Shown here one piece after another: positions 56,817 to 64,000 of a stretch of 64,000 bases of DNA. A program made the position numbers and the translations under genes. The notes under the pieces are model-generated. The model was not told the origin of the DNA. It did not search any database and saw only the letters and a program-made list of their open reading frames with translations. Source of the stretch: Sphingobium sp. JS3065 (GTDB taxonomy: Bacteria > Pseudomonadota > Alphaproteobacteria > Sphingomonadales > Sphingomonadaceae); NCBI RefSeq assembly GCF_026427355.1, contig NZ_CP102664.1, forward strand, positions 2,232,001-2,296,000, in the 5' to 3' direction. Positions within the stretch are counted from its first letter, which is position 1; the number at the start of each line of letters is the position of its first letter.

Positions 56817-58284
56817 GGCACAGGCCTTCGGGCCGCCAGTCCCGCGTCATCCGTCCCCCCAATTGCCGTTCGATGCTGAGCTGCATCAACCGGCTGCCGA
56901 ACCCCTCGCTGGTGGCCGGGACGGGGCGCGGCCCGCCCTCCTCCCGCCAGTCGATGCGGATATTCTTGTCCTCGCCCTTCACCTCTATCGTGATCCGGCC
57001 CTCCGGCACCGAAAGCGCGCCATATTTAGCGGCGTTGGTCGCCAGTTCATGGAACAGCAGGGCCAGCGGCGTGGCGGAGCGGTCGTCGATGGCCGGATTG
57101 TCGCCCGAATAGCGGATGCGCGGACCCAGCGCGTCGCGATAGGGCGCGAAAATCTGTTCCAATATGCCCCACAGCAGCCCCTCGCCCTGATCCGGCTGGG
57201 AATTGGGGCCATGGGGCCGGACGAAATCATGGGCGCGGCCCAGCGCCATGATGCGGTCGCGCAGATCGTCGGCAGCGGCGCGGATTTCGGGATGCGTGCG
57301 CGCCGACAGGCCGATCAGGCCGGAAATCACCGAAAAGATATTCTTGATCCGGTGGGAAAGTTCATGCGCGATGACCTCCCGTTCCTCCACCATCAATATC
57401 TGGTCGTTGATGTCGGTGCAGGTGCCGATCCAACGAACGATCGCCCCCTCGGCATCCCGGATCGGCAGGGCGCGGCCCAGGGTCCAGCGATAATCGCCGC
57501 TATGATGGCGCAGCCGATATTCGATCTCATAGGGTTCGCCGGTGTCCAGCGAGTGCCGCCACCGCGCCCATGCACGGTCCTGATCCTCCGGATGGAACAT
57601 GCCGTTCCAACCCTCTCCATCGGTCGAACCGAAGGGCATGCCGGTAAATTCATACCAGCGGGCGTTATAATAGTCGTGATAGCCGTTCGGCAGCGTCGAC
57701 CAGACCATCTGCGGCATAGTGTCGGCCAGGGTGCGGAACATGCGGTCGCTTTCGAACAGCGCCTGCGCATCCTTTTCCTGCTGGTCGATGATGGCGCGGT
57801 CGCGGCGGCGGCCCTCCAATTCCACCATCACCTGCCGGGCGAGCAGGGTCAGCCCCTGCCGCTGGAGGTCGGTCAGGTCGGCGCGGGGCCGGTCGTCGAT
57901 GACGCAGAGCGCGCCGAGCGGAGTTCCATCGCCGCCGATCAGCGGCGCCCCGGCATAGAAGCGGATGAAGGGCGCGCCCGTGACCAGCGCATTGTCGGCG
58001 AATCGCGGTTCCAGCGTGGCGTCGGGCACCACGAAGATCGCGTCGCCCAGCATGGCATGGGCGCAGAAGGAGACGTCGCGGGGCGTTTCCTCCGCATCCA
58101 GGCCGGTGCGGGCAAGGAAGCGCTGGCGCTCGTCCTCCACGATGCTGACCAGCGCGATCGGCGTTTCGCAGAGCGCGGCGGCGAAGGCGGTGATCTGGTC
58201 CAGCGTGGCAAAGCCGCCGGCATCGAGATCGTAGCGCGCAATCAGCGCTGCGCGATCCGTCTCTAGCCCGCGTCCTTCAGCCAT
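56761..58284 (-). CDS. HWE sensor histidine kinase with GAF and PAS domains
   Basis: 507 residues, soluble. GAF domain about 20-165 ([38 protein letters not shown]), PAS/PAC about 185-305 ([28 protein letters not shown] ... [13 protein letters not shown]), then the HWE kinase from 310: [17 protein letters not shown] with phospho-His, and ATPase [17 protein letters not shown] and GFGSRLM. Such kinases control light, stress or attachment responses in alphaproteobacteria. The ATG lies within the last codons of murA (8-base overlap). Confidence 0.85.
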   Translation of the reverse strand: MAEGRGLETDRAALIARYDLDAGGFATLDQITAFAAALCETPIALVSIVEDERQRFLARTGLDAEETPRDVSFCAHAMLGDAIFVVPDATLEPRFADNALVTGAPFIRFYAGAPLIGGDGTPLGALCVIDDRPRADLTDLQRQGLTLLARQVMVELEGRRRDRAIIDQQEKDAQALFESDRMFRTLADTMPQMVWSTLPNGYHDYYNARWYEFTGMPFGSTDGEGWNGMFHPEDQDRAWARWRHSLDTGEPYEIEYRLRHHSGDYRWTLGRALPIRDAEGAIVRWIGTCTDINDQILMVEEREVIAHELSHRIKNIFSVISGLIGLSARTHPEIRAAADDLRDRIMALGRAHDFVRPHGPNSQPDQGEGLLWGILEQIFAPYRDALGPRIRYSGDNPAIDDRSATPLALLFHELATNAAKYGALSVPEGRITIEVKGEDKNIRIDWREEGGPRPVPATSEGFGSRLMQLSIERQLGGRMTRDWRPEGLCLSLWIPSRSMSRTPVGRA

Positions 58285-59560
58285 CGCTGACCCGTTCTAT
58301 GTCGGCGCCCACGGCGGAAAGTTTTTCCTCCAGCCGTTCATAGCCGCGGTCGAGATGGTAGACGCGGTTGACCTGAGTCTCGCCCTCGGCGGCCAGTCCC
58401 GCCAGGATAAGGCTCATCGAGGCGCGCAGGTCGGTCGCCATGACCGGCGCGCCGACCAGCCGGTCGACCCCGCGCACGACCGCCGTGCGGCCGTTGACGC
58501 CGATGTCTGCGCCCATGCGCGCCAGTTCGGGAACGTGCATGTAGCGGTTCTCGAAGATCGTCTCGGTCAGTACCGACGCCCCGTCCGCCAGCGTCAGCAT
58601 CGCCATGAACTGCGCCTGCATGTCGGTCGGGAAAGCCGGGAAGGGCGCGGTCGAGATGGTGAGCGGGCGGAGCTTGCCGTCCGACGACACTTTGATGCCG
58701 TCCTTATATTCCTCGACATGGACGCCCGCGTCGCGCAGCGCGGCCAGGATGGCGTGCATGTCGTCGGCGCAGGCCCCCGCAAGGTCCAGCGAACCGCCCG
58801 TGATCGCGGCGGCGCAGGCATAGCTGCCCGCCTCGATCCGGTCGGGCATCACGCTGTATGTCGCGCCGTGCAGGCGGGGCTTGCCGTGGATGGTCAGCTT
58901 GTCCGTGCCGACCCCCTCTATCTCCGCCCCCATGGCGATCAGCAGCTTGCAGAGATCGACGATCTCCGGCTCCCGCGCCGCATTTTCCAGGATGCAGATG
59001 CCCTTGGCCAGCACCGCCGCCATCAGCGCGTTTTCGGTCGCGCCGACCGACACCACCGGGAAAGTGTAGATGCCGCCGGGCAGCCCGCCATCGGGCGCGC
59101 TGGCGCGGACATAGCCCGCGTTGATCTCTATGATCGCGCCGAACGCCTCCAGCGCCTTCAGATGCAGGTCGATCGGGCGGTTGCCGATGGCGCAGCCGCC
59201 GGGCAGCGACACGCGGGCCTCGCCCGCGCGGGCGAGCAGCGGACCCAGCACCAGGATCGACGCGCGCATCTTGCGCACGATGTCATAGGGCGCTTCGGTC
59301 GAGGTGACGCGGCCTGCGCGCAGCGTCATGACGCGGCCGAAATCCTCCGGCCGGGCGCCCTCTATCATGGTCGACACGCCAAGCTGGTTCAGCAGATGGC
59401 CGAAACTGTCGACATCGGCCAGGCGCGGCAGGTTGCGCAGCGTCACCGGCTCGTCCGTCAGCAACGCGCAAGGCAGCAGCGTCAGGGCGGCGTTTTTCGC
59501 GCCGGAAATGGGAAGGCGGCCTTTGAGCGCTTTGCCGCCGCGGATTTGAATGCGGTCCAT
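58277..59560 (-). CDS. murA: UDP-N-acetylglucosamine 1-carboxyvinyltransferase
   Basis: 427 residues from ATG 59560 ([30 protein letters not shown]). The catalytic loop [17 protein letters not shown] carries Cys123, equivalent to Cys115 of E. coli and the fosfomycin target. The C-terminus has RAGASLxLAGLAAxG-like [19 protein letters not shown] and [13 protein letters not shown], standard for MurA. It transfers enolpyruvate to UDP-GlcNAc, the first committed step of peptidoglycan synthesis. An upstream in-frame extension to 59722 has no family support. Confidence 0.93.
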   Translation of the reverse strand: MDRIQIRGGKALKGRLPISGAKNAALTLLPCALLTDEPVTLRNLPRLADVDSFGHLLNQLGVSTMIEGARPEDFGRVMTLRAGRVTSTEAPYDIVRKMRASILVLGPLLARAGEARVSLPGGCAIGNRPIDLHLKALEAFGAIIEINAGYVRASAPDGGLPGGIYTFPVVSVGATENALMAAVLAKGICILENAAREPEIVDLCKLLIAMGAEIEGVGTDKLTIHGKPRLHGATYSVMPDRIEAGSYACAAAITGGSLDLAGACADDMHAILAALRDAGVHVEEYKDGIKVSSDGKLRPLTISTAPFPAFPTDMQAQFMAMLTLADGASVLTETIFENRYMHVPELARMGADIGVNGRTAVVRGVDRLVGAPVMATDLRASMSLILAGLAAEGETQVNRVYHLDRGYERLEEKLSAVGADIERVSDG

Positions 59561-59749
59561 CGGCTGGGTTCTTACCGTTAATTGCGCATTGCGCAAGGCG
59601 GTCGGCATGTCGTTCCGCCGGTCCCCACCCTTTCCCGCTTCGTCAGGAGAGATTTGCGCGTCGGCGCGAATCCTGTTTCTTCGTCCAGCGGCCCAGCCAG
59701 CGGGCAGCCATTGCCCGCCCACCTGCCGCGAATCACTCAGGCAACCGGC

Positions 59750-60241
59750 TCAGCGGCCAGTGATGCGGGCGATTTCCCTGGCCACCATATCCTCGACCAA
59801 CTGCGGCAACCGCGCATCCAGCCAATCCTTCAGCATCGGCTTCAGCATCGAGCGGACCAGTCCGTCCAGCGTGTTGTCCTCGCCATCCTTGGGCGTCACC
59901 AGCATGGAAGACAGGGCGGACAGCGAATGGCGGGCCGCGACTTCGCTCTCGACGGACAGGATGGACGCATCCTCCTGCACCGCTGCGGATCGGGGGGCGC
60001 GGGACGTTCGATGGGCAGGCATGGGTTCCTCCACAGCAACCTCGTCGGTCAGTTCCAGCACTTCATCGCTGGCGGAGTCCGACGCCGCCTCCACGACGGG
60101 CGCGGGCCGGGCCTTCTGCGCCGCATCCCCCCGCACGCGGCGCGGCAGGGTCTGCACCGCTTCCTCGCCCTCTTCCGCGATGATCCGCTTGATGGACGAG
60201 AGAATATCCTCCATCGAGGGTTCCTTGCTCATGTCGCCCAT
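59750..60241 (-). CDS. popZ: DUF2497 / PopZ-like polar organising protein
   Basis: 163 residues. The N-terminus KEPSMEDILSSIKRIIAEE (about 6-24) and C-terminus LDGLVRSMLKPMLKDWLDARLPQLVEDMVAREIARI (about 125-160) are the two conserved blocks of PopZ-family proteins, with a variable acidic linker between. PopZ forms a condensate at the cell pole that anchors the chromosome origin and signalling proteins. ATG 60232 (MSKEPSM) is an alternative start. The pcm-tolC-popZ order is common in sphingomonads. Confidence 0.8.
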   Translation of the reverse strand: MGDMSKEPSMEDILSSIKRIIAEEGEEAVQTLPRRVRGDAAQKARPAPVVEAASDSASDEVLELTDEVAVEEPMPAHRTSRAPRSAAVQEDASILSVESEVAARHSLSALSSMLVTPKDGEDNTLDGLVRSMLKPMLKDWLDARLPQLVEDMVAREIARITGR

Positions 60242-60311
60242 GGTTAACCCCTATTCCCAATGCCCATTAACGCTATACCACCAAAGGAACGCTTTCGGGG
60301 TTAAAATTGCG

Positions 60312-61793
60312 TTAAGGCTGCGCCAAACCGGGGGCCACATTGGCGTTTTGCGCAGGGGAGTCAACGGTCCGCGTCGATTGCACCCTGGGCGCGGGGTCGA
60401 AATCCCAATCGAACCACTTGCCCTTCACCCGGTCGTAATTGACCATCGGGTCGTAGAGCGTGCCCGCTTCCAGGTTCAGGTCGTCCGCCTCGGCATGGCC
60501 CATGGCGGCGAGCAGGCTGAAACCCGCGACATAGGCGTTGCGCCGCGCCGTCACGAGCTGAACCTTGGCGTTCACCGCCTCCTGCTCCGCATTCAATATG
60601 TCCAGGATGGTGCGGCTGCCGACGGAATTTTCCGCCCGCACACCTTCCAGCGACAGGTTGGCCGCATCGACCGCCTTCTGGTTCGACTCGATGCTCTCCA
60701 GCGAAGCCTGCCAGCTGGCATAGGCGGAGCGGGTCTGCGCGATCACGCCGCGCTCGACCTCGATCTCCTGTTCCATCGCCTGGGATTCCAGCGCCTGGTT
60801 GCGCCGTACCTGCGCCGCCGGACGGCCGCCCTGGTAGAAGGGAATGTTCAGTTGGACGCCCGCCGACGCCTGCTTGTTGATCTGCGATCCGTTGGCGCTG
60901 CCAGAACCACCCGCGCTATTCAGCGTGTCGAGATAATTGGTGTAGCCCGCCTGGGTGAAGGCGGACACCGTCGGCAGCACCGTGCCCTTGGCCGCGCGCA
61001 CGTCGAATTGCTGCGCTTCCCGCAGTTTCTGCGCCGCCAGAATGTCCGGATTGTCCTTCAGCGCCACCTGCACGGCGCTGTCCGGGGTCGCGGGCAGGCC
61101 CGGCAGGGGCGGCGGCGGTTCCAGATTGTCCGGCGCCTCGCCCACCAGCGCGATGTAATTTTCGCGTGCGGTGATCAGATTGGCCTCCGCGCCCTGGAGT
61201 TCGGAGCGCGCCAGCGCCAGGCGCGATTCGGATTGCGCGACGTCGGTGCGGGTCACGTCGCCCACCTCGAACCGGTCGCCGGTCGCCTGGAGGTTGACCT
61301 CCAGCGCCCGCACATTGGCCTGGTTGAGGGCGACGACCGCGCTGTTGCGAATGACGTCCATATAAGCGGCGACGACCTGCGAAAAGACGCTGGCCTCCGT
61401 ACCGCGCAGGTCGGCCTGTCCGGCCGCCACCCGCGTCCTGGCGGCCTTGACGCTGTTGCGCACGCTGCCGCCCGCATAGAGCGGCACGCTCAACTGCGCG
61501 CTCGCGTTCAGCGTCCGCTGCGGCGACGTGAAGCTGATCGTCGGCTTGAGGATGCTTTCCGAATAGCTGCCCGTCGCGTCCAGCGCGGGCCGTCCCGACG
61601 CCTTCTGGATGGGCACATTCTCATCCGTCGCCCGCTGCCCCGCGCGCGCGCCCGTCAGGGTCGGGTTCGACCGGTAGGCCTTGGCGAGCGCGCCCTGCAA
61701 CGTCTCCGCATGGGCCGCCCCGGCCATGGCGGCGGACATAGACAGCAAAAGGACAAGGGCGGACCCCCCAGGAAACCGATTTCTTGCCGTCAT
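60312..61793 (-). CDS. tolC: TolC-family outer-membrane factor
   Basis: 493 residues from ATG 61793, with signal peptide LVLLLSMSAAMAGAAHA. The TolC repeats are evident (LAKAYRSNPTLTGARAGQRATDENVPIQKASG; LREAQQFDVRAAKGTVLPTVSAF), with long helices and AVAAYMDVIRNSAVVALNQANV. It forms the trimeric outer-membrane duct of type I secretion or RND efflux. GGGGGA precedes the ATG; in-frame sequence to 61943 is not a plausible leader. It follows pcm by 19 bases. Confidence 0.88.
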   Translation of the reverse strand: MTARNRFPGGSALVLLLSMSAAMAGAAHAETLQGALAKAYRSNPTLTGARAGQRATDENVPIQKASGRPALDATGSYSESILKPTISFTSPQRTLNASAQLSVPLYAGGSVRNSVKAARTRVAAGQADLRGTEASVFSQVVAAYMDVIRNSAVVALNQANVRALEVNLQATGDRFEVGDVTRTDVAQSESRLALARSELQGAEANLITARENYIALVGEAPDNLEPPPPLPGLPATPDSAVQVALKDNPDILAAQKLREAQQFDVRAAKGTVLPTVSAFTQAGYTNYLDTLNSAGGSGSANGSQINKQASAGVQLNIPFYQGGRPAAQVRRNQALESQAMEQEIEVERGVIAQTRSAYASWQASLESIESNQKAVDAANLSLEGVRAENSVGSRTILDILNAEQEAVNAKVQLVTARRNAYVAGFSLLAAMGHAEADDLNLEAGTLYDPMVNYDRVKGKWFDWDFDPAPRVQSTRTVDSPAQNANVAPGLAQP

Positions 61794-61812
61794 TTTTCCC
61801 CCGATCGGCCCT

Positions 61813-62445
61813 TTAGAACACAAATCTTTCCGGAGCGGCGAAGCCCGGAAGCACAACCATTTCCAAATCGGCGAGGCTGGCAAGACCCAGCACGCCCGAC
61901 ACCGCCCGACCGCCGCACAGACGGGTGACGCCGCGCTCGACAATACCGGTCACGACCCGCGCACCATCGGCAAGCTGCTGAACGAGCGTAGCGGGCACTT
62001 CCTCCACCGCGCCGTCGATGAACAGCACATCATAGGGCGCGCCGGCAGCCGCACCGGCGTTCAGCGGGCCGCGAACGACCGTCACGCCGGGGACCGCGAT
62101 GTCCGCGCCGCCCTCTTCCTCGACCGCCGTCACCTGCGCGCCCAGCGCCGCGAGCAGCGCCGCGCCATAGCCGGTGGCCGCGCCGATCAGCAGCACCTTG
62201 TCGCCCTGCGCGATCTGCGCTTCCTTGAGCAGGCGGCCCGTCACCAGCGGCGGATTGAGCGCACGGCCGTTCGCCAGCGGAATCGGCCGGTCGACATAGG
62301 CCATGGCGCGCCGCTCGACCGGCACGAAATCCTCGCGCGCGACATGGGCCATCGCCGCGATCACGCGCTGATCATCCACATCGCTGGTGCGAAGCTGGCT
62401 TTCGACCATGGCGGCCCGCATCGATGAAAAATTCTGCTCCGTCAC
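61813..62445 (-). CDS. pcm: Protein-L-isoaspartate O-methyltransferase family
   Basis: 210 residues. MRAAMVESQLRTSDVDDQRVIAAMAHVAREDFVP is the usual N-terminal pattern, and motif I is KVLLIGAATGYGAALLAALGA (IG-A-TGY in place of EIGTGSGY). It is annotated as an AdoMet-dependent repair methyltransferase for isoaspartate. In many alphaproteobacteria this copy is always linked to tolC and lacks some PCMT residues, so true PIMT activity is uncertain. First gene of the likely pcm-tolC-popZ operon. Confidence 0.8.
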   Translation of the reverse strand: MTEQNFSSMRAAMVESQLRTSDVDDQRVIAAMAHVAREDFVPVERRAMAYVDRPIPLANGRALNPPLVTGRLLKEAQIAQGDKVLLIGAATGYGAALLAALGAQVTAVEEEGGADIAVPGVTVVRGPLNAGAAAGAPYDVLFIDGAVEEVPATLVQQLADGARVVTGIVERGVTRLCGGRAVSGVLGLASLADLEMVVLPGFAAPERFVF

Positions 62446-62477
62446 GACAATTCCTCGAATGGGATAGCTTATAGAAG

Positions 62478-62503
62478 TGCTGTATTATGAAAGCAATACA
62501 GCA
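62478..62503. promoter_or_regulatory. Palindrome upstream of pcm-tolC
   Basis: TGCTGTATT and AATACAGCA are perfect 9-base arms with an 8-base spacer, 33-58 bases before the pcm start. Likely operator for a dimeric repressor. With no U-run on the minus strand side it is not a convincing terminator. Confidence 0.45.
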
Positions 62504-62645
62504 AAACCCGTATCGGACCTCTAAATCAGCGGACAGGCCACGCCAAGCGGCTTTGCGCGCTCAAGCGCCAGAATCTTGCCCGACAATATCACAGCGCTGC
62601 TTGACTTTGCATCAAAAGCCGCACATTTGCGGCCACCCACGCCGA

Positions 62646-62719
62646 GGCCCGATGGCGGAGTGGTGACGCAGCGGACTGCAAATCCGTATACGCCGGTTCG
62701 ATTCCGGCTCGGGCCTCCA
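62646..62719 (+). tRNA. tRNA-Cys (GCA)
   Basis: 74 bases with acceptor GGCCCGA/TCGGGCC, anticodon GCA in GACTGCAAATCC, T arm CGGTTCGATTCCG, discriminator T and encoded CCA. A possible promoter (TTGACT at 62601-62606) precedes it. An integrase gene lies 14 bases downstream, so its 3' end is likely an attachment site. Confidence 0.93.
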
Positions 62720-62733
62720 TTCCTTTCAGATAA

Positions 62734-63672
62734 TCAGCCATTTTCAGTCCTTTGCGCTGATTTGGCGTCTAACCTTGGATTAGGGTTAGACATTTCCCAC
62801 TCGGCAAGGCGCTTGATTGCGCCCTCCGCGAGACGTTCCTGATTGGCCGCTTCGGTGTAACGCGCGACCTCATCATCCTTTGAATGGCCGCTGACCGACT
62901 TCATGGTCTTGTTCGGCATTTCCAGTTCCGCCATGCGCCGCATCGTTGCCTTACGCAGCCCATGGGCCGTGCAGCGCGGCAGACCAGCGGCGTTGCACTG
63001 CTCGCGGAACCAGCCTCCGAACCCCTTGACGGAAAAGGACTTGCCCCACTCCGTAACGAGAAAGCACAAAGCATCGCTCGCCGGCATGGCATCGATCGCC
63101 GCCGCGAGTTGTGGGGCAATAGGCAAATGCAGTAGCTTGCCGGTTTTCGTCTGCCGGATCGCAAACTTGCCTGCTTTGATATGCTGTCGGCCAAGATGGA
63201 TAGCATCCACCTTACGCTGATCTGTCCAGAGCATTAGTTCCATGGCGAGACGCTGCTTCGTCCCTTGCGGCCAACGTGCGCGGTATGCGGCGATGTCAGT
63301 CTCGGTCCAAGTATAGAAGCCCGAGGACCGTTCACCTGGCGCAACCTGCACAGTCTGAGAATCGTCCACCGGGTTGGTGGTGATCCAACCCAGTTTGCGT
63401 GCGAATGCGAAGAAACGCCGCAGTTCCTTATGCAGTTTGCGAGCAGCCTCGATCCCCCCGAATTTGCGGCCCTTTTCATCCACCGTCTTGTTCCGCGCCT
63501 TGGCGATGATCGCGTCAATATGATCGAAGCGAATACCTTTGACGGGCCTCTCCTCCCTGCCCTCAGCAAATCGCTCCAGAATCTGCCGCACTTTCGTTTG
63601 CGTCACCTCGCTCGGGCCAAGCCGCTCCGGCACAGCAGAGGTGGCCGGGTTGGTCTGAACGGCGATCGGCAT
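62734..63672 (-). pseudogene. Tyrosine integrase missing its N-terminus, cut by IS3-family element
   Basis: 312 readable residues of a phage-type tyrosine recombinase. The core-binding part has HIDAIIAKARNKTVDEKGRKFGGIEAARKLHKELRRFFAFA. The catalytic box includes LMLWTDQRKVDAIHLG (Arg), TAHGLRKATMRR (His, Arg) and VSGHSKDDEVARYTEAA (His, Tyr). Members of this group are normally about 100 residues longer. The intact part stops at an ATG (63672) exactly where IS sequence begins. The frame continues into the IS to 63810, so a chimeric start is possible, but loss of the N-terminal domain should impair it. It faces tRNA-Cys. Confidence 0.55.
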
Positions 63673-63710
63673 TGGATAAGTGGACCGTCTGCCGATTGTT
63701 TGCTCGCACT

Positions 63711-63770
63711 GCCGATATGGGGCGTCATGCAGGAGGGCGTAGCCCGACCGGAGTGACGCCCCATATCGGC
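63711..63770. repeat. Long inverted repeat in the IS 3' region
   Basis: GCCGATATGGGGCGTCA (63711-63727) and its exact reverse complement (63754-63770) enclose a 26-base loop. It lies just after the transposase stop, and may insulate the IS from transcription or be part of the end recognised by transposase. Confidence 0.55.
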
Positions 63771-63778
63771 GGCCAAAT

Positions 63779-64000
63779 TCATGCTGCCATCGCCACGGGC
63801 AGGTTGTCAAAATATGCCTGGTCCGGGGTCTTGGCGCTAAGGCTCGAATGCGGCCTCTTCGCGTTGTAAAAGCTCAGATAACGACCGATCGATCCCCGGG
63901 CTTCGCTGACCCCGCCGTAGGCGTGCAGATAAACCTCCTCGTATTTCACCGAGCGCCACAGGCGCTCGACCACCACATTGTCGCGCCATGCGCCCCGCCC
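63779..64000 (-). CDS. IS3-family transposase (OrfB), C-terminal fragment
   Basis: 73 visible residues, open to the window edge: RGAWRDNVVVERLWRSVKYEEVYL is the last part of the rve/DDE core with the catalytic Glu in VERLWRSVKYE, followed by YLSFYNAKRPHSSLSAKTPDQAYF. This matches IS51/IS407-like IS3 elements. Complete on its 3' side and truncated only by the window. Confidence 0.85.
   Translation of the reverse strand, partial: GRGAWRDNVVVERLWRSVKYEEVYLHAYGGVSEARGSIGRYLSFYNAKRPHSSLSAKTPDQAYFDNLPVAMAA

Larger units (their letters stand above)
63673..64000. mobile_element. IS3-family insertion sequence, partial
   Basis: Begins at TGGATAAGTGGACCGTCTGCC (63673-63693), the probable terminal inverted repeat, and runs off the window. 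It contains the 3' end of a DDE transposase and a hairpin region. The inner boundary is judged from where integrase homology stops. The other IS end is not visible. Confidence 0.6.

Noticed and set aside
56752-58266. 504-codon plus-strand frame opposite the HWE kinase
   Set aside because: Antisense artefact of high GC3; no domain pattern.
59550-61928. 792-codon plus-strand frame opposite popZ and tolC
   Set aside because: Antisense to well-supported genes in GC-rich DNA; Arg/Gly/His-rich translation with no family resemblance.
1-64000. CRISPR array or rRNA genes
   Set aside because: No evenly spaced repeats with unique spacers and no rRNA-like stretches were seen.

Overview
The window comes from the chromosome of an alphaproteobacterium, most likely a sphingomonad (Sphingobium, Sphingomonas or a close relative). 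The DNA is GC-rich, and the flanking genes and their order (pcm, TolC-type outer-membrane factor, PopZ-like DUF2497 protein, murA; HWE histidine kinase; tRNA-Tyr next to an RlmB-type methyltransferase) are typical of that group. The genus is inferred from protein style, not from a marker gene.

Layout. (1) 1-7,832 is host DNA: the end of a DUF983 gene, a thioesterase, a cytochrome b561-YceI fusion, an AI-2E-family permease, an ABC-F ATPase and an exported GH3 beta-glucosidase. (2) 7,833-53,314 is a complete-looking lambdoid-style siphovirus prophage of about 45.5 kb. It sits in the 3' end of tRNA-Tyr and is bounded by a 15-bp direct repeat that includes the tRNA acceptor end. (3) 53,301-62,719 is host DNA: tRNA-Tyr, rlmB-like, a lipoprotein, a ferredoxin, an AlkA-like glycosylase, a response regulator and HWE kinase, murA, popZ-like, tolC-like, pcm and tRNA-Cys. 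(4) From 62,720 to the window end a second integrative element starts at tRNA-Cys. Its tyrosine integrase has lost its N-terminus to an IS3-family insertion that runs off the window.

How the prophage works. A CI-like S24 repressor (18,220-18,897, minus) sits in an immunity region. Five copies of a GCGGCA-N4-TGCCGY operator form two clusters. The 16.6-kb cluster covers a leftward promoter and the 18.9-kb cluster covers a rightward promoter. In each promoter an operator fills the gap between -35 and -10. Leftward transcription reads about 20 small, mostly overlapping genes (cytosine methyltransferase, PAPS-reductase/DndC-like protein, exonuclease fusion, cupin) and ends with an AlpA-like excisionase beside attL. 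Rightward transcription reads Cro-position regulators, an adenine/N4-type methyltransferase, a VRR-NUC nuclease and a replication gene with 10-bp iterons inside it. It then passes a lambda-P-position protein, a putative late regulator, a phage tRNA-Thr(CGT), HNH, terminases, an HK97-type head with portal after capsid, tail genes including a -1 frameshifted G/GT chaperone, an S74 tail fibre, and a lysis cassette of holin, GH108 endolysin, Rz and a nested Rz1. The right end carries a SRAP (HMCES/YedK) protein and the tyrosine integrase.

Between the two operator clusters, on the CI strand, are three accessory genes: a small protein, an ImmA/IrrE-like protein lacking the first metal-binding histidine, and a stand-alone HIRAN protein. 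With the exonuclease-BRCT gene and the membrane-protein genes inserted in the tail module, these are the best places to look for undescribed lysogen or anti-phage functions. All functional calls are from reading the sequence; no database search was run.
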